From Bacteroidales bacterium (GTDB lineage Bacteria; Bacteroidota; Bacteroidia; Bacteroidales; P3): a DNA stretch of 42,060 nucleotides. Numbering within the stretch: the stretch's first letter is position 1; every line of letters starts with the position of its first letter. Below the pieces are notes generated by a model that was not told the DNA's origin, searched no databases, and was given only the letters and a program-made list of their open reading frames with translations. The stretch is from positions 1 to 42,060 of the forward strand of contig JAFROL010000039.1 of assembly GCA_017429685.1 (NCBI GenBank), given 5' to 3'. Below, in pieces: positions 23,436 through 32,025 of the stretch. A program made the translations under genes and the position numbers.

Positions 23436-26400
23436 TCACTTGACAATCTGCATCTTTCCACCCGCGCTCGAGGCCCTGAATTCCGGAGCATAGAGACACT
23501 GCATTGTGGCCGGAGCCAGCAAAAATGTTCCTGCATTGTTGACGTACAAGTCGTATTCGGCCACATAGGAGCCCTTCTCGATGCGGTCGATGTAGAGAGT
23601 ATGTGCTGTGTTGGTTATGGCAAGATAGTAGCTCAGTCCGCCGTTCCAGTGCCATCCGCTCTGAGTACTGACAGGCTCGAAGCCGGCGCAGCGCGGGTCT
23701 TTCAGCTCAAGGTATTCCATATTGCGGTCGGCGCTGATTTCGATGCGTACGCGAACCTTGTCGCCCACCTTGAGCTGCTGTGTGGCGGGTATGAGCTTGT
23801 CGCCGTCCACCTTGTAGAGGCTACGCTTGATGGTGATGCCCATTGCGCTGGCGGGTATTTTCTCGATATTCTCGAAATACTGCCAGTACATCGCGCCCCA
23901 GGCTATGCCATTGTCCGCCTTGCGCACAGTGAGGTGCCCGTCGTCGGGGGTAATGCTGTCGCCGGGCAGGCGACGGCTGATATGCAGCTGCGCACGCGAC
24001 GTGTCGGTGGCAAGCGTATGACTGCCGAAAGTGACGGAGATGCGAGATGTGAGATGTGAGATGTGGGAACTGGCTGCCGCGTTAGGGTTCTCCGTTCTCA
24101 CTTCTCCGTTTTCCGCTTTCCGCTCTCCGCTTTCCGCTTTCCGTTTTCCGTTCAAGAGGAGGGCCTGGATGGCGCTGACGGTGCTGACGTCGGTGTTCCA
24201 GTTGGTGGTCTGCTTCTGTTTGAGGAGCCACTGCTGCATTTTGGCAATGCTTTCGCTGTCGCCCAGCACCTCGTCGAAGGTGCGTATCAGCATAGCCTGC
24301 GTCTCGATGGGGCGCTCGCTCCAGCTCCAGCCGCCGACGTTGTCGCGCCAGTACATACCCATCTCGTCGCTGTAGAGGGCTTTTTCGCGGATGCGCACAG
24401 CCATTTCGCGAGCCAGCTTTGTGTCACCTGCGCGCTGGAAGACTACGCCAAGCATTGCCTGGGTGAAGAGCGAACGGTAGTTTTCGTTGTATTTCTTGGC
24501 GTTGCCGTAGAAGAAGTCGTAGGCTTCCTGCTGCCGCTTGCTAAGCTTGTTGTCGGGATAGAGGCTGCGCAGATAGAGGTAGTCGAGGTTGACGACGTCG
24601 TAGCCGCGACTTTTGACATACTTTATATAATATGTATATGTCTCTTTGTCGACATAGTCCATAGCGCGGTCGAGGGCGCGGCGCGTGCGGCTGTCGAGTT
24701 CCACGCCCTGCTGGCGCAGGTGTCCGAAGGATTTGAGGATGTACTGCGTGGTGTAGAGGCTCGACCAGCGGCCGCCGTCGATCCAACTCCATCCGCCGTC
24801 GGCGCGCTGTGCCGCCAGCAGCTGGTCAAGGTCTTTCTGTAGCTGTCGGCTCAGAGTTGTTCGGTTGAAGAAGCGGGCCACGTCGCGGTGGCGCTGCTCC
24901 TCGCCGATGGCGTCGCGCAGCCAGGGGGTCTCGTCCATCACCGTCTGCTTGAGGTCGGTGTTGCGATCCAGCTCTGATTGGAAAGCCTCGGGCTCGTTCT
25001 GCTCCCACTCGCGGAACAGCTGCTCGATTTGGGGATTGCTTTTGACTATGTTGAACGACAGGCTGTTGGTGTAGATAGCATTGGCCAGATAGATGTTCGA
25101 CGGGTTCTTCTGCTGCGCCACGTACGGCAACGACTGGATGGCAAGCCAGATGGGGTTGGGCGTGAGATCGACTGTCAGCGAATGATTCTTCAGAGTCCAG
25201 TCAATATCGTCGGTCGATTGCTTTGCAGTTTCCATCAAGTGCTTGAGTTCAAACTCCTTCTCCCCTGCCCCATTGATGTAGAAAGCCATTGATTCGGTGA
25301 CGAGCTGGCGGCTGGGCAGCAGCGGTATCGCCGCCTGTTCGCCGTCGCTGACGCCGTCGCCACGGGCAATGACCCTGTAGTTGGCCATAAACACCGGAAC
25401 CCTTGGAGCCGCCAGCACAAAGCTGACTTCGCTGCTGGCGCCGTCCTTGACGGCAACCCGACGCGTGTCGCCACCCACGACCATCGGCAGCGGCTCGTTG
25501 CTGACGGCATCAAGCATTTCGAGCGAGACGTCGACCGTCTGGTCTTTGCCGCTGAGGTTGCTGACCTTGACCGACAAAACACAGGTGTCGCCGTGTCGCA
25601 GGAAGCGCGGCACATTGGGCACCACCATCAGTCGCTTCTGCGTGATGGCACGGGCATTGATGTTCCCCACCTTAAGGTCCTTGGTCCACGCCAGTCCGCT
25701 GATGCTCCATTCGGTGAGCAGTTCGGGAGCGGTGAACGAAAGCTCGACAAGGCCGTCGTCGCCACTGCGCAGCGTCGGACGGAAAAAGGCCAGCGTGTTG
25801 AGGTTCTGGCGCAGCTGAGGCTCGTCGCCATTGTTTTCGGACGGGTCTTTGCTTTTGCTTTCGACAGGACCCTCGTCGTCAACGACTTGCAGTTCGTTCG
25901 TCAACTCTGCATCATCATCGATATAGCCGACGCCGGCCACCGAGGCGACAACGGAATTGACGGAATTGACAGAATGGATGTCGTCGGAGGTTAGCCTCTG
26001 GCCGCTTTCGGCTACGCCGACTTCGATAACCGGCACTTTTTCGGCCATAACCACAAAGCCACTTTCGCCACGGGCCGTTGCCGTCTTGTACATACGGTTT
26101 GAAGCATATTGCCGCTCGAAAAAGCCCTCCTTCAGCGTTGTGATGCGGTAGCGATAGGAGGCATTGGGTCGGAATGGCAGATTTGGAGCGAATCCGTAAC
26201 TTCCTGACGTTTCATAGTTTATATTGCCAAAAATAGTGGAATATGAATTCTGGCTCCAAGGGCTGAGATGCCAGTTCAGGCTGCCGTAGGTGTCCAAAGC
26301 GTGGTCGTACATCGTCATCAGCAGGTTGGCGGCTATCGGCTTGCCGCTTTTCCGGTCCTTGATGCGTAGCGTCCAGCGTTCGTTGCTGCCGGGCTCGAGC

Positions 26401-29400
26401 TTGTCGCGGAAGGTCTCGAAGCTGACGTCGAGCCGCTTGTCAGAGTAAGGCACCTCGATATCGAAACTGCTGCGTTCCATAACGTTGGCTTTAACGGCAG
26501 CGACTTCGACTTTGAATCCGCCCAGCATCTCCTCGCCGACGGGAACCACGACTTCGATAAAGCCATTGCTGACGGTGCGAACCAGGTGACGGTAGCAGAC
26601 ATTGTGTTTATGTATAAGGACATAAAAAGCGACGTCGTCGTAGCGGCTTCCGAGGCGGAGGGTCAGGCTGTCGCCCACCTCGCACTCCGCTTTGTCGACC
26701 GAAGCCGACAGCAGGGCGGAACCGACAGGCCGACGGGCACCCGACGGCTCGTAGACGATATCCTTCGTCGCCGTCATCGTGTCGCCACCCACGGTGCGCA
26801 CCGTGGCACGCAGCCGGTAGGCACCTGCAGCCAACCCCTTGAGGCTGTATCGATAAGGGCTGTCGGCAGCAAAGCGCACTTGGGTCGAAAAGACAGATTT
26901 CTCGGCGGGCCAACGCTCAATGTCGGATGCCGAGCCGTCATAGTCATAGTACGGAAACAGCCGTTCGAACTCGCTGCGGCCCAACGGCATAGCGATGGTG
27001 CTGTCGTTATAGTCCATAATATCGTAGCGCATCCGTGGCTTGTCGGGCTTCGCCAGTCGCACCACCTCGATGCTGGCAGTGCCGTCGAGGGCTTGTCCGT
27101 CAAGGTTGCGGCAGACAAGGGCAAGCGACACGTCGTCGCGGTTTTCGTCATTCTCGTCAATATAGGCAAAGCTGTTGACAAAGCCGACATTAATCGAAGC
27201 CCGTGCGCTGTGTGTTTCGCCGTTGATGTCGGTCACATCGACATTGACGGTATACGTGAAGCAGGGTTTGCGGCCAAAGTCGGCATTCGAGTCGGGCATC
27301 GGGACGAAGTCGATATTGAAGGTACCGTCGTCGGCCGTAACCACCTCGCCGCTGACCACCGTTTTCGTTTCAGCAGGATGCCACCAGCGGTCCCATCCGC
27401 GACGCCACCAGGGGTGCATCTCGTTGCGGTCGACGGTGTAGCTCACCTTGGCGCCACTAATGGGCACAGCGCTGTACGAAGCGGCAACGCCCTCAAAACG
27501 AGCCGTCTGGCCAAAAGCATTTTCCTTGGCTGGAGCCGAAAGGGTGACGGTGAACTTTGGCTGCTTATATGCTTCGACGATGAAATATTTCGACTCGCCG
27601 CCGTATTGGCCAGTCCGTATCGACCACTGGCCCGGAGTGGCGTCGGCAGGCAGGACGAAGCGGCCCTCGCACAGTCCGTATTCGTCCGAAACGAGCGTCA
27701 GGGTATCGACAGACTTGCCGTTTATATCCTTGAGAATGAAATCCAAATCGCGTGCTGGGACTGTGAAACCGTACGTGCGGTTGTCGCGATAGGTCAGGTG
27801 GGCAAACGACACGGTGTCGCCTGGCTTATAGACAGGCCTGTCGAAAAAGAAATGCGCACTCTGCGCCATCGGCGAAGGTGCAAGCGAATCCTTGTCCAGC
27901 CAGCCGGTTTCGTTGCTAACCTCGTAGCCTTTGTATGTCGCGGAAACGCGCGTGTCCACCATCCTCCCCATCGACTTCCAGTCGGCCTTGACGTAAGGCG
28001 AGAAATCATAGTATCCATCCTTGTCGGTGCTTGTTGTGGCCAATGTGCGGGATGGGCTGTTGTAGTCCCTGCGACCCTTGAGCTTCACGAAGAGGTTGGC
28101 GACTGGGCGTCCGGTGGCGCGCTCGATAACGAAACCGCGCTGGGTTGCGCCGTTGTTGCGGTCGGCGACAAAGACGATGTCCTCGACCTTGAAGTGCAGC
28201 GTGGCGATACCGCCGGTGTCGAAGCCGGGCACGTCCGAAACAAGCAGCAGGTAGTCGCCCTGCGGCAGCGGCGGAACGACGGTGTACGAATCCTGCCGCT
28301 TGTAGTCGCCACGCAGCGCTACAGGCTGGTCCCACTGTTCTATTACCTTCTGTTGTAGCAGTTTGCTGCGCATTTCCTTATCTCCGCGCCTGTTATAATA
28401 GTCAACATAATTGATGACTCGGAAATACAGATGGTCGACATTGGTCGAGTGGACCACAGCCAGCTGCGACTGCGACGAAACACCGATCCTGTTCATATCC
28501 AGCCTGATAACTTTTGCCGTTATGTGGCAGCGCAAGTTGTGGCAGCTGACGCCGCCGGGGCTGTCGGGGAAAAGGGCCAACGCCGTGTCGATGGCTGCCA
28601 CAGCCTCCACATAACGGTTTTGGCCATAAAGCAAATTTGCCAAATCACTGTAAAGTTGAGTGATACGGCTATCGGCACCGTGCCGGTAGCGTGCAATAAC
28701 CTTGGGCAGCAGTTTGAGTTTCAAATCATTGTATTGAGGGTCAGTAAAGTTGACAAACTGACGAACATATACATCCCTGAAAATGTAGAGCTCAATCATC
28801 AGTCCGTCGCTGTCGCCGTCGTTGCGGCGCAGGTGGAGGCGTTCCATCTGCTGCAGCGTTTCGAGCGCGAACTGTGCCGGTGTTTCCGTCTTCGTTTTCA
28901 TACGAAGTATCGTAAACATTTCGCTTTCAGCAAAAAGCATTTCCATAGAACCTATATCCGACGGCAGCAGGCGCTCATAGTTCATCATCGTCAGCAGTTC
29001 CAGCGCTTTGCGTGCAACGACATCGAAAGCCGTCGGCGTCAGGTCGCCGTCCGTGCCGTCGATGATTGTCGCCAGCTCGCCCAGCGCCTCGCTCGGCGTC
29101 TGCATCAGCAGCGACGTGTCGGCCAGCGCCAATCGCACCAGGGCATCGACGCTGTCGCGCAGACGCTCGGTCGACCAGAGGGCGATGTCCAGCCCCGCCT
29201 CGTCCGACTCGCTGTTCCGCTCGACGCGCCAGCGGTTGCGGCTGTAGTACGACGCATAGTAGTCGGCCATCAGGATGCGGCAAACGGACGCGTCCAAAGG
29301 CTGCAGCGACGGCAGCAGCGAGCGGAAGCGCATCAGGGCCGTGTCGGCACCGTTCTCGCGATAGGCCGACCCGATGCGCGACAGATACTGCGCCGCCACA

Positions 29401-29597
29401 AGGCTTTGGCGCGAGTTGCCCTCCTTCACGGCGGCGGCATAGAGCTGGTCGGCCCGCGTGTAGGCCTGGGTGTAGTACTGCTTCATTTCAAAACTGTCCA
29501 CTGCGCGCCATCCGGCGGCATAGTCCACAACCTGCGCAGCCGCGAAAAACGGCGACAGCGCGAAAGCGACAAGGACTAAAAAACGAAAAGTTCTCAT
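23436..29597 (-). CDS. Giant alpha-2-macroglobulin-like (MG2/A2M) protein without thioester
   Basis: A protein of about 2,053 residues with a signal peptide (MRTFRFLVLVAFALSPFFAA, cut before AQ), so periplasmic or surface-attached. The first ~400 residues are helical and TPR-like. A carboxypeptidase-regulatory-type domain (GFVIERATGRPVANLFVKLK) follows, then MG2 with PVYKPGDTVSFAHLTYRDN near residue 590, further MG domains, and the A2M domain (LSFTAPELLTEWSISGLAW, about 1290). The helical thioester-type domain has PYVAQQKNPSNIYLANA where thioester-bearing members have a CxEQ motif, so the covalent trap is absent. At about residues 1815-1852 a minisatellite-encoded stretch is inserted in frame. 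ATGs at 29624 and 29630 are alternative starts. Probably protects against or binds proteases; exact role unknown. Confidence 0.88.
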   Translation of the reverse strand: MRTFRFLVLVAFALSPFFAAAQVVDYAAGWRAVDSFEMKQYYTQAYTRADQLYAAAVKEGNSRQSLVAAQYLSRIGSAYRENGADTALMRFRSLLPSLQPLDASVCRILMADYYASYYSRNRWRVERNSESDEAGLDIALWSTERLRDSVDALVRLALADTSLLMQTPSEALGELATIIDGTDGDLTPTAFDVVARKALELLTMMNYERLLPSDIGSMEMLFAESEMFTILRMKTKTETPAQFALETLQQMERLHLRRNDGDSDGLMIELYIFRDVYVRQFVNFTDPQYNDLKLKLLPKVIARYRHGADSRITQLYSDLANLLYGQNRYVEAVAAIDTALALFPDSPGGVSCHNLRCHITAKVIRLDMNRIGVSSQSQLAVVHSTNVDHLYFRVINYVDYYNRRGDKEMRSKLLQQKVIEQWDQPVALRGDYKRQDSYTVVPPLPQGDYLLLVSDVPGFDTGGIATLHFKVEDIVFVADRNNGATQRGFVIERATGRPVANLFVKLKGRRDYNSPSRTLATTSTDKDGYYDFSPYVKADWKSMGRMVDTRVSATYKGYEVSNETGWLDKDSLAPSPMAQSAHFFFDRPVYKPGDTVSFAHLTYRDNRTYGFTVPARDLDFILKDINGKSVDTLTLVSDEYGLCEGRFVLPADATPGQWSIRTGQYGGESKYFIVEAYKQPKFTVTLSAPAKENAFGQTARFEGVAASYSAVPISGAKVSYTVDRNEMHPWWRRGWDRWWHPAETKTVVSGEVVTADDGTFNIDFVPMPDSNADFGRKPCFTYTVNVDVTDINGETHSARASINVGFVNSFAYIDENDENRDDVSLALVCRNLDGQALDGTASIEVVRLAKPDKPRMRYDIMDYNDSTIAMPLGRSEFERLFPYYDYDGSASDIERWPAEKSVFSTQVRFAADSPYRYSLKGLAAGAYRLRATVRTVGGDTMTATKDIVYEPSGARRPVGSALLSASVDKAECEVGDSLTLRLGSRYDDVAFYVLIHKHNVCYRHLVRTVSNGFIEVVVPVGEEMLGGFKVEVAAVKANVMERSSFDIEVPYSDKRLDVSFETFRDKLEPGSNERWTLRIKDRKSGKPIAANLLMTMYDHALDTYGSLNWHLSPWSQNSYSTIFGNINYETSGSYGFAPNLPFRPNASYRYRITTLKEGFFERQYASNRMYKTATARGESGFVVMAEKVPVIEVGVAESGQRLTSDDIHSVNSVNSVVASVAGVGYIDDDAELTNELQVVDDEGPVESKSKDPSENNGDEPQLRQNLNTLAFFRPTLRSGDDGLVELSFTAPELLTEWSISGLAWTKDLKVGNINARAITQKRLMVVPNVPRFLRHGDTCVLSVKVSNLSGKDQTVDVSLEMLDAVSNEPLPMVVGGDTRRVAVKDGASSEVSFVLAAPRVPVFMANYRVIARGDGVSDGEQAAIPLLPSRQLVTESMAFYINGAGEKEFELKHLMETAKQSTDDIDWTLKNHSLTVDLTPNPIWLAIQSLPYVAQQKNPSNIYLANAIYTNSLSFNIVKSNPQIEQLFREWEQNEPEAFQSELDRNTDLKQTVMDETPWLRDAIGEEQRHRDVARFFNRTTLSRQLQKDLDQLLAAQRADGGWSWIDGGRWSSLYTTQYILKSFGHLRQQGVELDSRTRRALDRAMDYVDKETYTYYIKYVKSRGYDVVNLDYLYLRSLYPDNKLSKRQQEAYDFFYGNAKKYNENYRSLFTQAMLGVVFQRAGDTKLAREMAVRIREKALYSDEMGMYWRDNVGGWSWSERPIETQAMLIRTFDEVLGDSESIAKMQQWLLKQKQTTNWNTDVSTVSAIQALLLNGKRKAESGERKAENGEVRTENPNAAASSHISHLTSRISVTFGSHTLATDTSRAQLHISRRLPGDSITPDDGHLTVRKADNGIAWGAMYWQYFENIEKIPASAMGITIKRSLYKVDGDKLIPATQQLKVGDKVRVRIEISADRNMEYLELKDPRCAGFEPVSTQSGWHWNGGLSYYLAITNTAHTLYIDRIEKGSYVAEYDLYVNNAGTFLLAPATMQCLYAPEFRASSAGGKMQIVK
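24043..24153 (-). repeat. GGAAARC minisatellite plus ATCTCAC repeat inside the A2M coding region
   Basis: On the coding strand about nine GGAAAAC / GGAAAGC / GGAGAGC units (24087-24153) are followed by a short spacer and almost three copies of CACATCTCA (24043-24066). The frame stays open. Three 7-bp units make seven codons, giving [14 protein letters not shown] and GEVRTEN, then NPNAAASSHISHLTSRIS. Confidence 0.95.
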
Positions 29598-29787
29598 AAG
29601 GCTGTTATTCTGGTGAATTTTCATTTCCACTTTACATTAGTAGCAAAAAGGAATATTTTTTTACAAAGAAACGAAAAAAAATGTCAAAAATTGCCATCGC
29701 CGGCAGCAAAATATTACTGACAGAAAAAACAGCCCGCCCTCACGGCAGCGCCGGGCGACATCGGCCCCCTTTTTGCCCATCGGAGGA

Positions 29788-29866
29788 ATTCAGTTCTTAT
29801 ATCGTTCTTATATCGCGGATATAAGAACGATATAAGAACTGAATAAAAACGGTATGCCAAAAGGCG
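29788..29866. repeat. Interspersed palindrome, copy B, with attached 17-nt motif
   Basis: Perfect 26-bp arms (29788-29813 and 29819-29844) around the loop CGCGG. The inner 24 bp of each arm are identical to copy A at 13730. CGGTATGCCAAAAGGCG follows after 5 nt (29850-29866). It lies in the gap between the A2M gene and tRNA-Arg; the rest of that gap (29598-29787 and 29867-30009) shows only GC-rich sequence with small stems such as GGCGGCCTTGCCGCC. Confidence 0.9.
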
Positions 29867-30009
29867 GAGCCGGTGCGGGCGCAAGGGACGGCAATCCGGC
29901 CACCGTAACGTGCCGGAATGTGCAGGCGCTCCGCACCGTAACGGCGGCCTTGCCGCCGGCCGACACGAAGAAAAAGGGTAAAAGACGGGCTATGCTATGG
30001 ATGGAAACA

Positions 30010-30036
30010 AAAAAAAAGAGGAATTTCCATTCCTCT
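30010..30036 (-). terminator. Terminator of tRNA-Arg
   Basis: AGAGGAAT / ATTCCTCT stem (30017-30024 with 30029-30036), 4-nt loop, followed leftward by a run of T. It starts 10 nt beyond the tRNA 3' end. Confidence 0.85.
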
Positions 30037-30045
30037 TTTGCTTTG

Positions 30046-30119
30046 TGACTCCTGCAGGATTCAAACCTGCAACCTTCTGATCCGTAGTCAGATGCTCTAT
30101 TCAGTTGAGCTAAGGAGCC
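30046..30119 (-). tRNA. tRNA-Arg (anticodon ACG)
   Basis: A 74-nt cloverleaf on the minus strand. The acceptor stem is GGCTCCT with AGGAGTC (one G-U pair) and discriminator A. The D arm contains TAGCTCAACTGAATAGAGCA, the anticodon stem is TCTGA/TCAGA with loop CTACGGA, so the anticodon is ACG, and the T arm is GCAGG-TTTGAAT-CCTGC. CCA is not encoded. It has its own promoter and terminator. Confidence 0.96.
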
Positions 30120-30146
30120 ATCGTTTGTTTCTCTCGAAATCGGGTG

Positions 30147-30177
30147 CAAAAGTACACACTTTTCCAATACTGGCAAA
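30147..30177 (-). promoter_or_regulatory. Promoter of tRNA-Arg
   Basis: TACTTTTG (30147-30154) and TTTG (30174-30177) on the minus strand, exactly 19 nt apart, 27 nt before the mature tRNA 5' end. Confidence 0.75.
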
Positions 30178-30243
30178 ATTTTTTTTCGTTTTTTTTTCGA
30201 GAGTCGACGTATATATTTGATTTATTGTTTCAAAAAAAAGAAA

Positions 30244-30777
30244 TTATTTTTCTTTCGGGCCGCTGTAATGGTAGACTTCACGGTATAAAATGTCGCGCAT
30301 TTCGTCAAATTCGCCGTCGTCAAGCTCATATTTTGACATAATGATCATCTGCAGGACGAGTTTGTTTTTGCCGCGATACGAGGGCTGCCAATATTCCTGG
30401 GGGTTGCGCGTGAAGCCAAGGTCGGTGTAGAACTCGAGACGGTGGTCGGCGACCTCGGTCGAGGGCAGCTCGGTTTCGAGCACCACCTGGTCGGGATATT
30501 GCGACAGGAAGGCGAGCATCGTGGCCTTGCCGAGGCCGCGGTTGCGGAACTCGCGGTCGATGGCGAAATGTTCTATATATGCAAATTCCTCGAAGACCCA
30601 ATACGTGAGGATGCCCAGCGGCTCGTCATCAAGCGAAGCGACAAGGCAGTGGAAACGCTCGTCGCGGTCTTCGAGGCTGCTAAACGGAGGGCGCTCTTCT
30701 TCGGGGAAGGCCGATTCGAAGAGCTCTTTGGCAAAATGATGATGTCTGCTTTCAGACAAAGGTTCAAATTCTATCAT
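30244..30777 (-). CDS. GNAT-family N-acetyltransferase
   Basis: A 177-residue acetyltransferase. EFAYIEHFAIDREFRNRGLG is strand 4 plus the acetyl-CoA pyrophosphate loop (R-x-x-G-x-G), and LEFYTDLGFTRNP is the conserved motif B ending. The N-terminus reads MIEFEPLSESRHHHFAKELF. The acceptor is unknown. It lies 33 nt after the outer-membrane barrel gene on the same strand and is likely co-transcribed with it. Confidence 0.85.
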   Translation of the reverse strand: MIEFEPLSESRHHHFAKELFESAFPEEERPPFSSLEDRDERFHCLVASLDDEPLGILTYWVFEEFAYIEHFAIDREFRNRGLGKATMLAFLSQYPDQVVLETELPSTEVADHRLEFYTDLGFTRNPQEYWQPSYRGKNKLVLQMIIMSKYELDDGEFDEMRDILYREVYHYSGPKEK

Positions 30778-30810
30778 TGTTATTGTGTTATTGTTTTATT
30801 GCGTTGTTGT

Positions 30811-31794
30811 TTAGTCGAAAAAATTGAAATTGTTGAGGGCCACGTTGATACCGAAGGCGTGGTGGAACGCGAAGGCGTCGTAGCCCAGCAGGTTGACTTT
30901 GTTGTAGTGCAGCGTGTAGCCGACGGACAGCGCGGTGCCGGCGGGCAAGGCGAAGCCTATGCTGACCGACGCGAAGGCACCGTAGCCGATGCCGCCCTGG
31001 TTGACATATTCGTACGAGCCGACATACGACGACGGCGACTGGCCGCCCCAGATGTCGAGGATGCTGTAGACGGCGCCGCCAATCTCGATGTCGCTGCTTT
31101 CGACCTTGGTGTTGTTCACGTTGCCGCCCAGCGCGAACTCGAGGTCGAGGCCATTGGGGAGCCTGAACTTGCGCAGCAGGCCAAGGTCGATATAGATGCG
31201 CTCCTCGGTGCCCGACACGGGGCAGTCGACGTATGCGTTCTGGTTGGTGAGGTATGAGGTGGCGTGCCCGCTGTTGAGCAGCACCATTCCTATGGCGTGG
31301 AGCTTGGCATAGTCGAAGCGCATCAGCCATCCGAAATCGCTGCCGTAGAAGTCGTAGCGGAAACCGATGCCGAGCTGGAACGCCAGCCGATAGTACATAT
31401 CGCCGTATTCGGCGACGGTGAGCTGGTGGTAGTTGGCCACCGAGCTGCCAATAAGGTTCTGGTTGGTGAGGTTGTTCCAGATGTTGTTGCCGAAAGTTTC
31501 GCTGTGGAGAATTCGCTCAAGGGTGTTGGCGTTGGCCGGATTGCCGTTGTAGAAATTGGCCTGCTTTGACGAGGCCTTGAAAACGCCCGCATCGACCGTC
31601 AGCGACAGGCCACGCAGTCCGCCCTCCCCATAGACTTTGCTGAAGCCCGCACAGGGAAAGGCCAGAAGAAAGGACAACAAAAAGCAAACACCGAACCTCG
31701 GTCTTCGAACTTCGATATTTGTGTCGCCTTCCTTGTCTGTATGTGCGACGGGTCCTGCCCCGTCGCCACTTCGGTCTCGATCTTTATCGTTCAC
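30811..31794 (-). CDS. Outer-membrane beta-barrel protein
   Basis: About 327 residues. A hydrophobic signal segment (FGVCFLLSFLLAFPCAGFS) precedes alternating amphipathic strands rich in Tyr and Gly (YRLAFQLGIGFRYDFYGSDF, GIGYGAFASVSIGFALPAGT, LSVGYTLHYNKVNLLG), ending in an F-terminal strand (NNFNFFD), the usual barrel signal. Function unknown. The only ATG (31794) lies 30 residues before the signal segment; the charged extension (DKDRDRSGDGAGPV) is encoded by spacer-like DNA with a GCGACGGG/CCCGTCGC hairpin (31745-31766). The true start may therefore be a non-ATG codon nearer the signal segment. Confidence 0.72.
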   Translation of the reverse strand: MNDKDRDRSGDGAGPVAHTDKEGDTNIEVRRPRFGVCFLLSFLLAFPCAGFSKVYGEGGLRGLSLTVDAGVFKASSKQANFYNGNPANANTLERILHSETFGNNIWNNLTNQNLIGSSVANYHQLTVAEYGDMYYRLAFQLGIGFRYDFYGSDFGWLMRFDYAKLHAIGMVLLNSGHATSYLTNQNAYVDCPVSGTEERIYIDLGLLRKFRLPNGLDLEFALGGNVNNTKVESSDIEIGGAVYSILDIWGGQSPSSYVGSYEYVNQGGIGYGAFASVSIGFALPAGTALSVGYTLHYNKVNLLGYDAFAFHHAFGINVALNNFNFFD

Positions 31795-31834
31795 GGTTTG
31801 AATGCGTTATTGCGTTGGTCACTGGTTTGGTCGT

Positions 31835-31956
31835 TCTCCCGCTCGCAAGCGAGCGAAATCTTGGAAATCCTGGAAATCTGTTTTTTATATCGGTTTTGAC
31901 AAATCTTGGAAATCTTTGTTAATCTTGGAAATGCTTTTCCGACAAAAGTCGGAAAA
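31835..31956. repeat. GCTCGC..GAAATCTTGGAAATC repeat and small hairpin
   Basis: One copy of the 15532-type repeat (CCCGCTCGCAAGCGAGCGAA, then ATCTTGGAAATCCTGG) followed by further AAATCTTGGAAATC units up to 31932. The end is a 9-bp hairpin TTTTCCGAC-AAAA-GTCGGAAAA (31935-31956). Confidence 0.8.
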
Positions 31957-31960
31957 CATT

Positions 31961-32023
31961 ATTCACAGGTCACAATTCACTCATCACTATTAACTTATCA
32001 CTATTCACTGGTCACAGGTCACT
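31961..32023. repeat. ATTCAC / CACAGGTCAC mixed filler after the sigma factor gene
   Basis: Consists of ATTCACAGGTCACAATTCAC, TCATCACTATTAACTTATCA and CTATTCACTGGTCACAGGTC, i.e. the two filler families seen at 10220 and 17532 interleaved. It ends 3 nt before the last codon of the leftward sigma gene. Confidence 0.85.
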
Positions 32024-32025
32024 AA

